From NCBI GenBank assembly GCA_027492795.1, contig JAPUEB010000026.1, positions 1 through 64,000 on the forward strand: DNA of 64,000 bases, read 5' to 3'. Positions 25,660 to 33,176 of this stretch are shown here, piece by piece (position 1 is the first letter of the stretch; each line of letters begins with the position of its first letter). The translations under genes and the position numbers were made by a program. Source of the DNA: Chryseobacterium sp. (GTDB lineage Bacteria; Bacteroidota; Bacteroidia; Flavobacteriales; Weeksellaceae). The notes under the pieces were generated by a model, which saw nothing but the letters and a program-made list of their open reading frames with translations, did not search any database and was not told where the DNA came from.

Positions 25660-25708
25660 CGTAATTCGTATTTCGTATTTCGTATTTCGTAATTCGTAAT
25701 TCGTACTT
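25660..25708. repeat. heptanucleotide tandem repeat (CGTAWTT)x7
   Basis: Seven units: CGTAATT, CGTATTT three times, CGTAATT twice, CGTACTT. It is located between the gldD stop (25713) and the PfkB start (25627), both on the minus strand. Confidence 0.85.
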
Positions 25709-25712
25709 CAAA

Positions 25713-26267
25713 TCATTTCCACTCGAAAGTTTCCAGCAAATGCTGCAAATCTTTCTTCACATAATCCACAGCGGGAGCTAAAGAATCGGGTTTTGGCCTT
25801 GTATTGAAATATAGATACGCGGTTACAAAATGTCGGGAACTGTCGGTAACGTAAAACTGAATATTGGAGGCAGTTTGTCCCTTCAACTCATAAAAATTTC
25901 CAAAAACTTTTTTGTCTGGATAAGAAAAAGATTTCGTGTCAATAGCACTTGCTCTCACCGTATGTTCGTAAACCATTTTTTCAGATTCTGCGATGTGGGC
26001 CTGCAAATCGCCTTTCACGGGATAATAAGTGATGAAGACTTTTCCTTTCATTTTTGGGTAATTCAGGTAAAACCAACAAGGTTTTTTTGCTGGAGAAATC
26101 TTCGCAAAATCTGACATTTCAAAGGTATAATTGCAACCACCATCAAATTTTTGATAAGTAGGAGCTGGATATTCTAAACGAAGTTCTCCGGAAGGTTTCG
26201 GAACGGAATCTTTTCCACATGAAACCAAAAAAAGTGCTGAAAAAATGAGTGAAAATCTTTTTAACAT
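25713..26267 (-). CDS. gldD: gliding motility lipoprotein GldD
   Basis: 184 residues, lipoprotein with lipobox ending at Cys17 (FLVSC). GldD is needed for gliding and type IX secretion in Flavobacterium johnsoniae, though its exact role is unknown. Marks: LRLEYPAPTYQKFDGGCNYTFE, CWFYLNYPKMKGKVFITY, and the late HFVTAYLYFNTRPKPDSLAPAVDYVK. Presence together with the type IX cargo at 931 supports a working T9SS. Upstream is mutY (59-bp gap); gldE and ssb, which are often in this neighbourhood in related genomes, are not here. Confidence 0.92.
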   Translation of the reverse strand: MLKRFSLIFSALFLVSCGKDSVPKPSGELRLEYPAPTYQKFDGGCNYTFEMSDFAKISPAKKPCWFYLNYPKMKGKVFITYYPVKGDLQAHIAESEKMVYEHTVRASAIDTKSFSYPDKKVFGNFYELKGQTASNIQFYVTDSSRHFVTAYLYFNTRPKPDSLAPAVDYVKKDLQHLLETFEWK

Positions 26268-26271
26268 TTTG

Positions 26272-26279
26272 CAAAAATA
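26272..26279 (-). promoter_or_regulatory. -7 element of gldD
   Basis: TATTTTTG on the minus strand, only 5 bp upstream of the ATG, so the mRNA would have almost no leader. Either a leaderless start or a chance match. Confidence 0.35.
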
Positions 26280-26326
26280 CTTTTTTTTGATGGAAGTTTA
26301 AGCAATGAAATTTCCATATGCTAAAA

Positions 26327-27364
26327 TCAATCTGAAAAACGGTTCAAAATATAATTTTCCAAAGGCTTTGGAAAGGATTTGCCGTGAGAATTTTCAAAAT
26401 CTGTCACCAAAAAATTACCTTCTTCCGCAAATTTTTCAAAATCTGATTTTGAAGGTAATGAAACGCTATCAATGGTGATTTCTAAATTTTTATGAGTTAG
26501 CTTATGTTTTAGGATAGTAGTTTTGCTTATCAAATGTTCAAATTTTTCTGGAATCTCTGTGGGAAATTCGTATAGGTTTTTCCAAATAAAGTCATCTTGT
26601 CTGCGGCGGATAAGAAACTGATTTTCAAACGCTACAAAGTAATATTTTAGTTGAAGATTCTCAATTTTTACTTTTTTAGTTTTTACAGGAAAGAGACTTA
26701 CTTTACTTAGGCTAAATGCAAGACAATCATTGCTTAACGGGCATTTTTCGCAAAGAGGATTCTTCGGTTTACAAATTTCCGAACCCAAATCCATCATCGC
26801 CTGATTGAAGGTTCCCGCAGAATTTTCCGGCATCATTCTAAAAGCGAGTTCCGAAAAATATTCATTTGCTTTATGATTAGAAATATCAAAATCATCCGCA
26901 AAAAGTCTGCTCAAAACCCTATAAAAATTACCATCTACAGCCGGAATCTGTTTTCCGAAACAAATACTGGAAATTGCTGCTGCAGTATACTTTCCCACTC
27001 CCTTCAACTTCAAAATATCATCATAATTTTCAGGAAATTCACCTTTAAAATCAGTCATAATTTGTTGAGAAGCTTTGTGGATATTTATCGCTCTGGAATA
27101 ATATCCCAAACCTTTCCAATACAGCAGAACTTCATCTAAATTACTTTCCGAAAGCGTCTTCACATCGGGAAAACGTTCTATAAAACGATTGTAATGGCTT
27201 AATCCCTGTTGAATTCTGGTTTGCTGAAAAACGATTTCGCAAATCCAGATATTGTAAGGATTTTGGGTTTTTCTGAAAGGCAAATCTCGTCCATGGAAAT
27301 TATACCAGTACAAAAGTTTTTTACCAATGTGAAGAAAATCAGGGTTTTGTTTGTTTGTTTTCAA
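26327..27364 (-). CDS. mutY: A/G-specific adenine glycosylase MutY
   Basis: 345 residues. Removes adenine opposite 8-oxoguanine in DNA. Visible: the catalytic Glu43 in WICEIVFQQTR, the helix-hairpin-helix LKGVGKYTAAAISSICF, the catalytic Asp in VDGNFYRVLSR, the 4Fe-4S ligands CKPKNPLCEKCPLSNDC, and a C-terminal NUDIX-like recognition domain (from about 225, with ENQFLIRRRQDDFIWKNLYEFP). It is divergent from hup; the 47-bp gap carries the hup promoter, part of which overlaps the start of mutY. Confidence 0.95.
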   Translation of the reverse strand: MKTNKQNPDFLHIGKKLLYWYNFHGRDLPFRKTQNPYNIWICEIVFQQTRIQQGLSHYNRFIERFPDVKTLSESNLDEVLLYWKGLGYYSRAINIHKASQQIMTDFKGEFPENYDDILKLKGVGKYTAAAISSICFGKQIPAVDGNFYRVLSRLFADDFDISNHKANEYFSELAFRMMPENSAGTFNQAMMDLGSEICKPKNPLCEKCPLSNDCLAFSLSKVSLFPVKTKKVKIENLQLKYYFVAFENQFLIRRRQDDFIWKNLYEFPTEIPEKFEHLISKTTILKHKLTHKNLEITIDSVSLPSKSDFEKFAEEGNFLVTDFENSHGKSFPKPLENYILNRFSD

Positions 27365-27382
27365 AAATAAGTTTTATATTTG
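27351..27382 (+). promoter_or_regulatory. promoter of hup
   Basis: TATATTTG (27375-27382), with TTG triplets at 27351 and 27355 giving spacers of 21 and 17 bp. It overlaps the 5' end of mutY on the other strand. Confidence 0.6.
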
Positions 27383-27411
27383 CACACCAAAATTAAAAAG
27401 AAAAACAGAAA

Positions 27412-27702
27412 ATGACAAAGGCAGAATTGGTAAACACCATCTCCAACAAATTGGGTACAGAAAAAGGTGAAACACAGAAAGTTGTAGAAGCATTCATGCA
27501 CGAAATTAGAAGCGCAATGTACAAAGGAGACAATGTATATTTAAGAGGTTTCGGTTCTTTCATCATCAAAACAAGGGCAGCAAAAACGGGAAGAAATATT
27601 TCTAAAAACACAGCTATTGAAATCCCTGCTCATAATATTCCGGCTTTCAAGCCATCTAAAACTTTTACAGAGAAAGTAAAAGCAAAAGTAGAGGTAAAAT
27701 AA
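27412..27702 (+). CDS. hup: HU family DNA-binding protein
   Basis: A 96-residue histone-like protein that bends DNA as a dimer. Marks: MTKAELVNTISNKLGTEKGE, VYLRGFGSFIIKTRAAKTGRN, and the arm residues NIPAFKPSKTFTEKVK. The usual GRNPQTG of the arm reads GRNISKN here, as in many Bacteroidota. It is followed after 35 bp by a 31-residue basic protein gene, probably in the same transcript. Confidence 0.95.
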   Translation: MTKAELVNTISNKLGTEKGETQKVVEAFMHEIRSAMYKGDNVYLRGFGSFIIKTRAAKTGRNISKNTAIEIPAHNIPAFKPSKTFTEKVKAKVEVK

Positions 27703-27737
27703 CAATTAAGGAGTAATAATTTTAAATTTTTTATAAA

Positions 27738-27833
27738 ATGCCAAGCGGAAAGAAAAGAAAAAGACACAAGGTAGCAACGCACAAAAGAAAGAAAAGAAGA
27801 AGAGCGAACAGACATAAGAAGAAAAAATCTTAA
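27738..27833 (+). CDS. AURKAIP1/COX24-type small basic protein (mS38/bS22-like)
   Basis: A 31-residue protein, starting MPSGKKRKRHKVATHKRKK and ending RANRHKKKKS, almost entirely Lys, Arg and His. The pattern KKRKxHKxxTHKRKKRxRxxRHKKK is that of the AURKAIP1/COX24 domain. The domain occurs in mitochondrial ribosomal protein mS38 and in short bacterial small-subunit proteins (bS22-like). A ribosomal role is therefore likely by family. It lies 35 bp after hup and is too short for most gene finders. A stem-loop at 27861 may end the transcript. Confidence 0.8.
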   Translation: MPSGKKRKRHKVATHKRKKRRRANRHKKKKS

Positions 27834-27860
27834 CCTCCTTCGATTTTTTTAAAATATATA

Positions 27861-27908
27861 ATATAGTTGGTGTTTTTATTTTTAATAATATTTCACCGAC
27901 TATATTTT
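27861..27908 (+). terminator. possible terminator after the small basic protein
   Basis: ATATAGTTGGTG (27861-27872) / CACCGACTATAT (27894-27905) with one G-U pair, followed by a short T-run. The 21-nt loop is longer than usual. Confidence 0.4.
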
Positions 27909-28108
27909 GTTTAAACCCATAATTTTCTGAAAACCATCATTGTAAAAGCTTTTTCAGAAAATATTAAAAACAATTGGGCAACAGGTTTTGGAGCGAGTAT
28001 TTCAATTTTTTTCGCATTCTGCAGCACATTTTCGCTATATTTACGTTATAGAAAAGTGTACCTAAAAAATAGCTCCAACCCTCCTAAAGTATAAATTAAT
28101 TTGAAGCA

Positions 28109-29665
28109 ATGAAGAAAGAACTGATTGTATCGCATGAAGATGAGCTCACAAAAATAGCCCTGCTGGAAGACGGTCGCCTGTTCGAACTGCACCAAGAAGA
28201 AGATAAAACAGATTTTGTAGTTGGCGATTTATTTGTAGGAAAAGTAAAAAAATTGGCTCCCAACCTGAATGCAGCCTTCGTAAATATAGGTTACAACAAA
28301 GATGCTTTTTTGCATTACCAAGATTTGGGGCCTCAATTTCTTACCTATAAAAAGTTTTTGAAAGAAACTGTTGCGAAAAAGCAGCAAAGCTCTAGCCTAA
28401 AAAACTTTCACATTGAAAAAGAGATTGACAAAAACGGCACCATCGATAAAGTAATTGCAAAAGACGACCTCATCCTTCTGCAAATCACCAAAGAACCCAT
28501 TTCTACAAAAGGTCCCAGAATTTCTACGCAAATATCTTTAACGGGACGTTTTCTAGTCCTTATCCCATTCGATAATAAAGTTTCTATTTCAAAAAAAATA
28601 GGAACTTCCGAAGAAAAAGAACGTTTGCGAACGCTTATCGAGAGCATAAAGCCAGAAGGTTTCGGCGTAATTATACGAACTGTTGCAGAAGGCAAAAAAG
28701 TGGCAGAACTGCACAACGACATGAACCAGCTGATTCAAAAATGGGAAAGCACTTTCAAAAATATTCAGAAAAATACGGTTCCAAACAAAGTTTTAAGCGA
28801 GGAAGATAAAGCTTCGGCTATATTGCGCGACAATTTTAATGCAGATTTTGTAAATATCATTTGTGATGACGAGCAAATGGTTTCCGATATGAAAAACTAC
28901 ATTGAAGTAATAGCTCCCGAACGTAAAAATATCGTACAGTTTTACAGCGGCCATATTCCTTTGATGGAATATTACAACGTGGAAAAACAGCTGAAACAAA
29001 GTTTTGGAAAACATGTAAACATTGCAGGTTCCAAAGGTGCTTATTTGGTGATTGAACATACCGAAGCTCTGCACGTTATCGATGTAAACTCAGGCCCAAG
29101 TATTTCCTCCAATTCCACAAATAAAGACCACGCTTTGAACGTGAACAAAACTGCGGCAACAGAAATTGCAAGGCAGCTCCGTTTGCGTGATATGGGAGGA
29201 ATTATCGTGATTGATTTTATTGACATGACCAATCCGGACCACCGAAAAAACCTCTACGAACACCTGAAAGAGGAAATGAAACGCGATAAGGCACGTCACA
29301 AAATTTTGCCTCCAAGTAAATTCGGTCTCATCCAGATTACCAGACAGCGAAACCGTCCTGAAAAACAAATTGAAACCAAAGAAGAAAACCCGAACGCAAC
29401 CGGAGAAATTTTAGCTCCAATTGTAGTGGTAGAAAGGATGGAAGAGGTAATCCGAAATCTAATTCAGAAAGAAAAGGGAAAAATATTTTTGCATGTTCAT
29501 CCGTTTGTAGAAGCTTACCTTACGAAAGGCTTGATAAGCATACAGACCAAATGGTATTTGAAGTACAAAAAATGGGTAACAATTATTCCACGAGACAGTT
29601 ACAAGTATTTGGAATACAAAATTTATAATGCTAAAAAAGAGGAATTGGTGGGATATTCTAATTAA
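28109..29665 (+). CDS. rng: ribonuclease E/G family endoribonuclease
   Basis: 518 residues, the short RNase G type without the long C-terminal degradosome scaffold. N-terminal S1-like domain (about 35-130, FVGKVKKLAPNLNAAFVNIGYNKDAFLH), 5'-sensor region with GFGVIIRTVAEGK, and DNase I-like domain with the catalytic aspartates in HVIDVNSG and GGIIVIDFIDM. The zinc-link Cys pair seen in RNase E (CPxC) is not visible; the stretch where it should lie reads ENPNATGEILAPIVVVERM. It processes or decays RNA in the cytoplasm. It stands alone; the 275-bp gap upstream contains a possible non-ATG ORF (27927-28094). Confidence 0.92.
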   Translation: MKKELIVSHEDELTKIALLEDGRLFELHQEEDKTDFVVGDLFVGKVKKLAPNLNAAFVNIGYNKDAFLHYQDLGPQFLTYKKFLKETVAKKQQSSSLKNFHIEKEIDKNGTIDKVIAKDDLILLQITKEPISTKGPRISTQISLTGRFLVLIPFDNKVSISKKIGTSEEKERLRTLIESIKPEGFGVIIRTVAEGKKVAELHNDMNQLIQKWESTFKNIQKNTVPNKVLSEEDKASAILRDNFNADFVNIICDDEQMVSDMKNYIEVIAPERKNIVQFYSGHIPLMEYYNVEKQLKQSFGKHVNIAGSKGAYLVIEHTEALHVIDVNSGPSISSNSTNKDHALNVNKTAATEIARQLRLRDMGGIIVIDFIDMTNPDHRKNLYEHLKEEMKRDKARHKILPPSKFGLIQITRQRNRPEKQIETKEENPNATGEILAPIVVVERMEEVIRNLIQKEKGKIFLHVHPFVEAYLTKGLISIQTKWYLKYKKWVTIIPRDSYKYLEYKIYNAKKEELVGYSN

Positions 29666-29691
29666 AGGATTCCAATTCTCTTAATTTTTTT

Positions 29692-29733
29692 TGCCATTAA
29701 TGTACGAATGAAATTATTCGTGAATTAGTGGCA
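29692..29733. repeat. TGCCAC palindromic repeat, copy D
   Basis: TGCCATTAATGTACGAAT pairs with ATTCGTGAATTAGTGGCA around a short loop. It is located shortly after the rng stop and could act as a terminator. The following DNA to 29969 holds a GC-rich patch (GCGACAAGTCGC near 29803) but no gene that I can see. Confidence 0.65.
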
Positions 29734-29969
29734 TTTTTAGTTATATAGTTTTTTCCTCAAACTGCTTACATAGTTTATTCGTTACTATTATCATAATCGT
29801 GCAGCGACAAGTCGCAAGAGGTAAACATTGTGTCGCGTTCCGCGCGAGCCAAAAGAACGTTTTTATTTTAAGCAAAATTTAAGAATGGGGCTTTTTTGAA
29901 GATTTATTTTCATCAACTTTTAACCTTACTTTAAAACAGAATCTCTATTAAAAAGCTTATTTTTGAAAC

Positions 29970-30599
29970 ATGGAATTCATAGGAAGAGATTTACTGAAAA
30001 AGATTCGCGAAACCGATTTATTGGGTGAAAATGCACACTCTATTTATTCGCCGCCTTATCGTCCTTTACTTTCATACGAACAGATTTTAGAAAAAAATCC
30101 TCGATTTGCGGCGGTAAACATCCTGCTTTATCTAAAAGATGATGAATGGCATTTACCTTTGATGCTTCGTGCAAAAAACGAAAACGACAGACACAGCGGA
30201 CAAATCTCACTTCCCGGTGGAAGTAGAGATGAGGGAGATAAAGATTTTGCCGAAACCGCCATTCGTGAAACCTCGGAAGAAATAGGCATCGAGAAACATT
30301 ACGTTCGTATCATCCGAGAAATGTCGCCAATTTACATTCCGCCGAGCAACTTTTATGTTCGTCCGTTCATTTCATATACCAAGAAAAATCCCGAGTTTTT
30401 TCTACAGGAATCCGAAGCTTTAGAACTCATCGAAATTCCTGTATCGTCTATCCTCAATCTTTCCACAGAGCCAGAAATTATGGTGCTTCCTTCATCGCGA
30501 GGTATTGAAGTTCCGGTGATTAATTTCAATGGATACATCATTTGGGGAGCAACATCAATGATTTTAAGCGAATTCAGCCAATTATTGAAAAATATGTAA
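29970..30599 (+). CDS. NUDIX hydrolase, CoA pyrophosphatase type
   Basis: 209 residues. Fits the NUDIX subgroup that hydrolyses coenzyme A to phosphopantetheine and 3',5'-ADP: RHSGQISLPGGSRDEGDKDFAETAIRETSEEIGI shows the subgroup's HxGQxSLPGG and a NUDIX box ending REtsEEiG. The usual Glu seven residues before RE is replaced by Lys, as in several CoA-type members with acidic residues nearby. It is followed after 25 bp by plsC, so it likely starts a four-gene run (29970-32435). Confidence 0.88.
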   Translation: MEFIGRDLLKKIRETDLLGENAHSIYSPPYRPLLSYEQILEKNPRFAAVNILLYLKDDEWHLPLMLRAKNENDRHSGQISLPGGSRDEGDKDFAETAIRETSEEIGIEKHYVRIIREMSPIYIPPSNFYVRPFISYTKKNPEFFLQESEALELIEIPVSSILNLSTEPEIMVLPSSRGIEVPVINFNGYIIWGATSMILSEFSQLLKNM

Positions 30600-30624
30600 A
30601 TTTGCAGATTATGTTAATTTAAAC

Positions 30625-31446
30625 ATGGCGAAAAAGAACATTTTTACCGACGCTTTCGGTAATTTATACATTCTTAAAAGATTTGTGATTTTCCTTGTGG
30701 GAGTTGTTTCTTACAGGAGATTCAATGGTTTTAATAAACTGAAAATTTCGGGAACCGAAAATTTGGTGAATCTTCCGGACAGCAATGTGCTCTTCGTAGC
30801 CAATCATCAAACTTATTTTGCGGATGTTGCCGCAATGTACCACGTTTTCTGCGCGGTAAACAATGGTTTTCTAAATACCATCAAAAATCCGGTGTATCTA
30901 TTGAATCCTAAAGTTGATTTCTATTACGTGGCTGCCGAAGAAACCGTAAACAAAGGAATTTTAGCAAGAATTTTTAAAATGGCGGGAGCAATTACCGTAA
31001 AAAGAACGTGGAGAACCGCCGGAAAAAACGTAAACCGTGTGGTAGATCTGAAGGAAGTGGATAATATCATGAAAGCTCTGGATAACGGTTGGGTAATCAC
31101 TTTTCCACAGGGAACTACCTCCGCTTTTGCACAAGGAAGACGCGGAACCGCAAAACTGGTAAAAAACCAAAGACCAATTGTAATTCCCATTAAAATTGAT
31201 GGCTTCCGAAGAGCATTTGATAAAAAAGGTCTTCTGATAAAGGTTACAGGCGTAGAACCAACCATGGAATTTAAAAAACCTTTGGAAATAGATTACGACC
31301 ATGAAAATCCGCAGCAAATTCTTAACAAAATAATGACCGCTATAGAACAGACGGAGGAGTTCAACCTACTTCACGAGTATGATCAGGAATTAAAAGCAAA
31401 AAAAGAGGCAGAAAACTTACAAAAACAAGATAATATAGAACCATGA
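30625..31446 (+). CDS. plsC: 1-acyl-glycerol-3-phosphate acyltransferase-like protein
   Basis: 273 residues of the LPLAT family, membrane-associated phospholipid synthesis. Motif I is NHQTYFAD, with His61 and Asp67. That is one residue longer than the textbook HX4D. Motif III is FPQGTTS, with Gln replacing the usual Glu of FPEGTRS. The late PIVIPIKIDGFRRAF segment corresponds to motif IV. These variants are consistent within the protein and suggest a distinct Bacteroidota subgroup, with substrate uncertain. Overlaps the next gene by 4 nt (ATGA). Confidence 0.82.
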   Translation: MAKKNIFTDAFGNLYILKRFVIFLVGVVSYRRFNGFNKLKISGTENLVNLPDSNVLFVANHQTYFADVAAMYHVFCAVNNGFLNTIKNPVYLLNPKVDFYYVAAEETVNKGILARIFKMAGAITVKRTWRTAGKNVNRVVDLKEVDNIMKALDNGWVITFPQGTTSAFAQGRRGTAKLVKNQRPIVIPIKIDGFRRAFDKKGLLIKVTGVEPTMEFKKPLEIDYDHENPQQILNKIMTAIEQTEEFNLLHEYDQELKAKKEAENLQKQDNIEP

Positions 31447-31880
31447 AAAAGCTGATTATTTTATTTTTAGCGGTTATTCTTTCTTCGTGCAACAGCCAGA
31501 AGAAATATTCAGATTTTGATTACAGCTATACCAGAAGCGGAGGTTTTGCGCCTATATACGAGAATTTCTTGATAAAAGGTAACAAAGCACACTATTCCTT
31601 TGAAGGGCAGGGAAAAAATATCAAAAAAGATTTCAAAATAAGTAACGAGGAAATTAAAAAACTTGAAGAAGTTCTTACTGCGAACAATTTCCGAATGATA
31701 GAGGAAGACCACAAAAAACTGTACGACTATATTGGAACCAGAATAAAAGTAAGTAACGGTCCAAATGCCGCCAGCAAAAGCGACGCAAGCTATATTATGC
31801 CAAAACATCAACAAAAATGGGATAACGTTGCAAAAGCTTTCCGCGAATTGCTCGATTCAAAAATAAATACCACAAAATAA
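31443..31880 (+). CDS. lipoprotein of unknown function
   Basis: 145 residues, lipobox ending at Cys16 (ILSSC). The mature part is charged and begins with a Tyr/Asp-rich stretch (YSDFDYSYTRSGGFAPIYENF). It is unrecognised. It overlaps plsC by 4 nt, which indicates translational coupling, and precedes another unknown gene by 15 bp, suggesting that the products act together in lipid or envelope work. Confidence 0.75.
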   Translation: MKKLIILFLAVILSSCNSQKKYSDFDYSYTRSGGFAPIYENFLIKGNKAHYSFEGQGKNIKKDFKISNEEIKKLEEVLTANNFRMIEEDHKKLYDYIGTRIKVSNGPNAASKSDASYIMPKHQQKWDNVAKAFRELLDSKINTTK

Positions 31881-31895
31881 CTCAATCTTTCTGCA

Positions 31896-32435
31896 TTGAA
31901 AACTATTTTTGAGCAAAATAGAGATAAAACGCGCGTTTTACTTGTCGGAAAAGAACTCTCGAAACTATTTTTTCATGTTCTTGATTTTCATGGAAAAGAA
32001 GTGGACAAAATATCTGAAAACGAAAGCGAGCGAAAAGGAAGCGACTTCCTTGTTTTCTGTAGCGATAATCCGCAGCAAACTGAAGACTTTTTACCAAATA
32101 TTGTATTTTTAGAAGCTGATTTTGCAATTCTCGAAACTTCTACGTTGCTTGAAAACATTACAGGAGGTGGAGTCTTAGTTTATTCCGAAAATTCTTATTC
32201 GATTTCCAAAAAATTGGAAACTTCAACCAATTATTTCCGGAAATTAGCTTTCCAAGAATTAGCTTTTGAAAAACATGGCGAAAACGCTACCATAGCAACC
32301 GAAATTGGCACGCTACCACTTTCCTTTTCAGATGATAGGCTTATTCGGAATTTGGACGGATTAAGGCTTCTTTGCCAGCAATTCGGGATAATGGAAGAAG
32401 AGTATTACGAAGCAGTTCTTGCTTACGATGCATAA
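31896..32435 (+). CDS. cytoplasmic protein of unknown function
   Basis: 179 residues, no signal peptide. The only upstream start in frame is TTG 31896; an ATG start would cut off most of the protein. A Rossmann-like beginning (TRVLLVGKELSKLFFHVLDFHGKEVD) and the later ADFAILETSTLLENITGGGVLVY recall Mur-ligase or NAD-binding proteins, but I see no complete motif. It ends a four-gene run with the NUDIX, PlsC-like and lipoprotein genes. Confidence 0.65.
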   Translation: MKTIFEQNRDKTRVLLVGKELSKLFFHVLDFHGKEVDKISENESERKGSDFLVFCSDNPQQTEDFLPNIVFLEADFAILETSTLLENITGGGVLVYSENSYSISKKLETSTNYFRKLAFQELAFEKHGENATIATEIGTLPLSFSDDRLIRNLDGLRLLCQQFGIMEEEYYEAVLAYDA

Positions 32436-32458
32436 AAAAACCGGCGTTTCTGCCGGTT
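32434..32458 (-). terminator. terminator of rlpA
   Basis: AACCGGC (32439-32445) / GCCGGTT (32452-32458), T-run on the minus strand. The gene on the plus side ends at 32435, so it may serve both convergent genes. Confidence 0.75.
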
Positions 32459-32484
32459 CCACTTTTTTAAAGATTTAATCTTGT

Positions 32485-32868
32485 TTAATCTTCATCGATA
32501 ATTTGATATTCAATAGGCATTGTACCGTGATTGAGGTTTCCTATTTCATCGAAAGCTGCCTTTGAAAGGTCCAAAGCTCTTGAAGAATGGAAAGGTCCTC
32601 TATCGTTCACTGTTACCGTTACAGTTTCACCTGTTTTTGGGTTGGTAACTTTCAGTTTAGTACCGAAAGGTAGTGTACGGTGGGCTGCAGTAAATTTGGA
32701 GTTGCTAAAAATTGCTCCACTTGCAGTTCTTTTCCCATTGAACTTGTCGTGATAAAACGACGCATAACTTGTTTTCACCTCATCCTTGTCACTGGTATAA
32801 TTCTTGAATGAATATAAACCCAGAGTTGAAATCATCATTATGATTACGAGAATAGCTCTTTTCATCAT
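32485..32868 (-). CDS. rlpA: RlpA-like septal ring lytic transglycosylase family protein
   Basis: 127 residues with a signal anchor (MMKRAILVIIMMISTLGLYSF). It is a double-psi beta-barrel protein: ASFYHDKFNGKRTASGAIFSNSKFTAAHRTLPFGTKLKVTNPKTG, then VTVNDRGPFHSSRALDLSKAAFDEIG. Full RlpA cleaves naked glycan strands; this short form lacks the SPOR domain, so septal targeting is not shown. The frame extends 25 codons upstream, but the promoter at 32896-32924 lies inside that extension, so ATG 32868 is the true start. Confidence 0.92.
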   Translation of the reverse strand: MMKRAILVIIMMISTLGLYSFKNYTSDKDEVKTSYASFYHDKFNGKRTASGAIFSNSKFTAAHRTLPFGTKLKVTNPKTGETVTVTVNDRGPFHSSRALDLSKAAFDEIGNLNHGTMPIEYQIIDED

Positions 32869-32895
32869 TTTGAATATTTTATTGGTTTGACAGGG

Positions 32896-32924
32896 CAAAA
32901 TTAGAACGATTCTGAAACCTGCAA
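32896..32924 (-). promoter_or_regulatory. promoter of rlpA
   Basis: On the minus strand: TTG (32922-32924), 18-bp spacer, TAATTTTG (32896-32903). It places the start of transcription near 32889, 21 nt before ATG 32868. The remaining gap to 33131 is AT-rich with no gene. Confidence 0.7.
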
Positions 32925-33131
32925 CAATCGAAGCGTTAAACATTCTTAATAATTTCTTAAAATTTTGTTAAAGACACCCGAAACTGCCTATTATCAAGGT
33001 TTTGGCAGAGATTGTTAAAAAGTGTTAAAAAGAACCCAAAAAGGTTAAGAATATTAACTAACTATTGCATAATTTCCATTTAAATTTTACATAAATCCAC
33101 TGTAAATCAGTGATAACTGAATTTTGGCATA

Positions 33132-33166
33132 AAAAAAATCTTTCAGTTTTTCTGAAAGATTTTTTT
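33132..33166 (-). terminator. terminator of rimO (possibly bidirectional)
   Basis: AAATCTTTCAG arm to 33145 and CTGAAAGATTT arm from 33152, with A- and T-runs outside both arms. It lies 10 bp past the rimO stop. Confidence 0.85.
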
Positions 33167-33176
33167 TGTGTTTTTG

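Noticed and set aside
32869-32943. Upstream extension of rlpA
   Set aside because: A full promoter lies inside it, and the signal peptide starts at ATG 32868.
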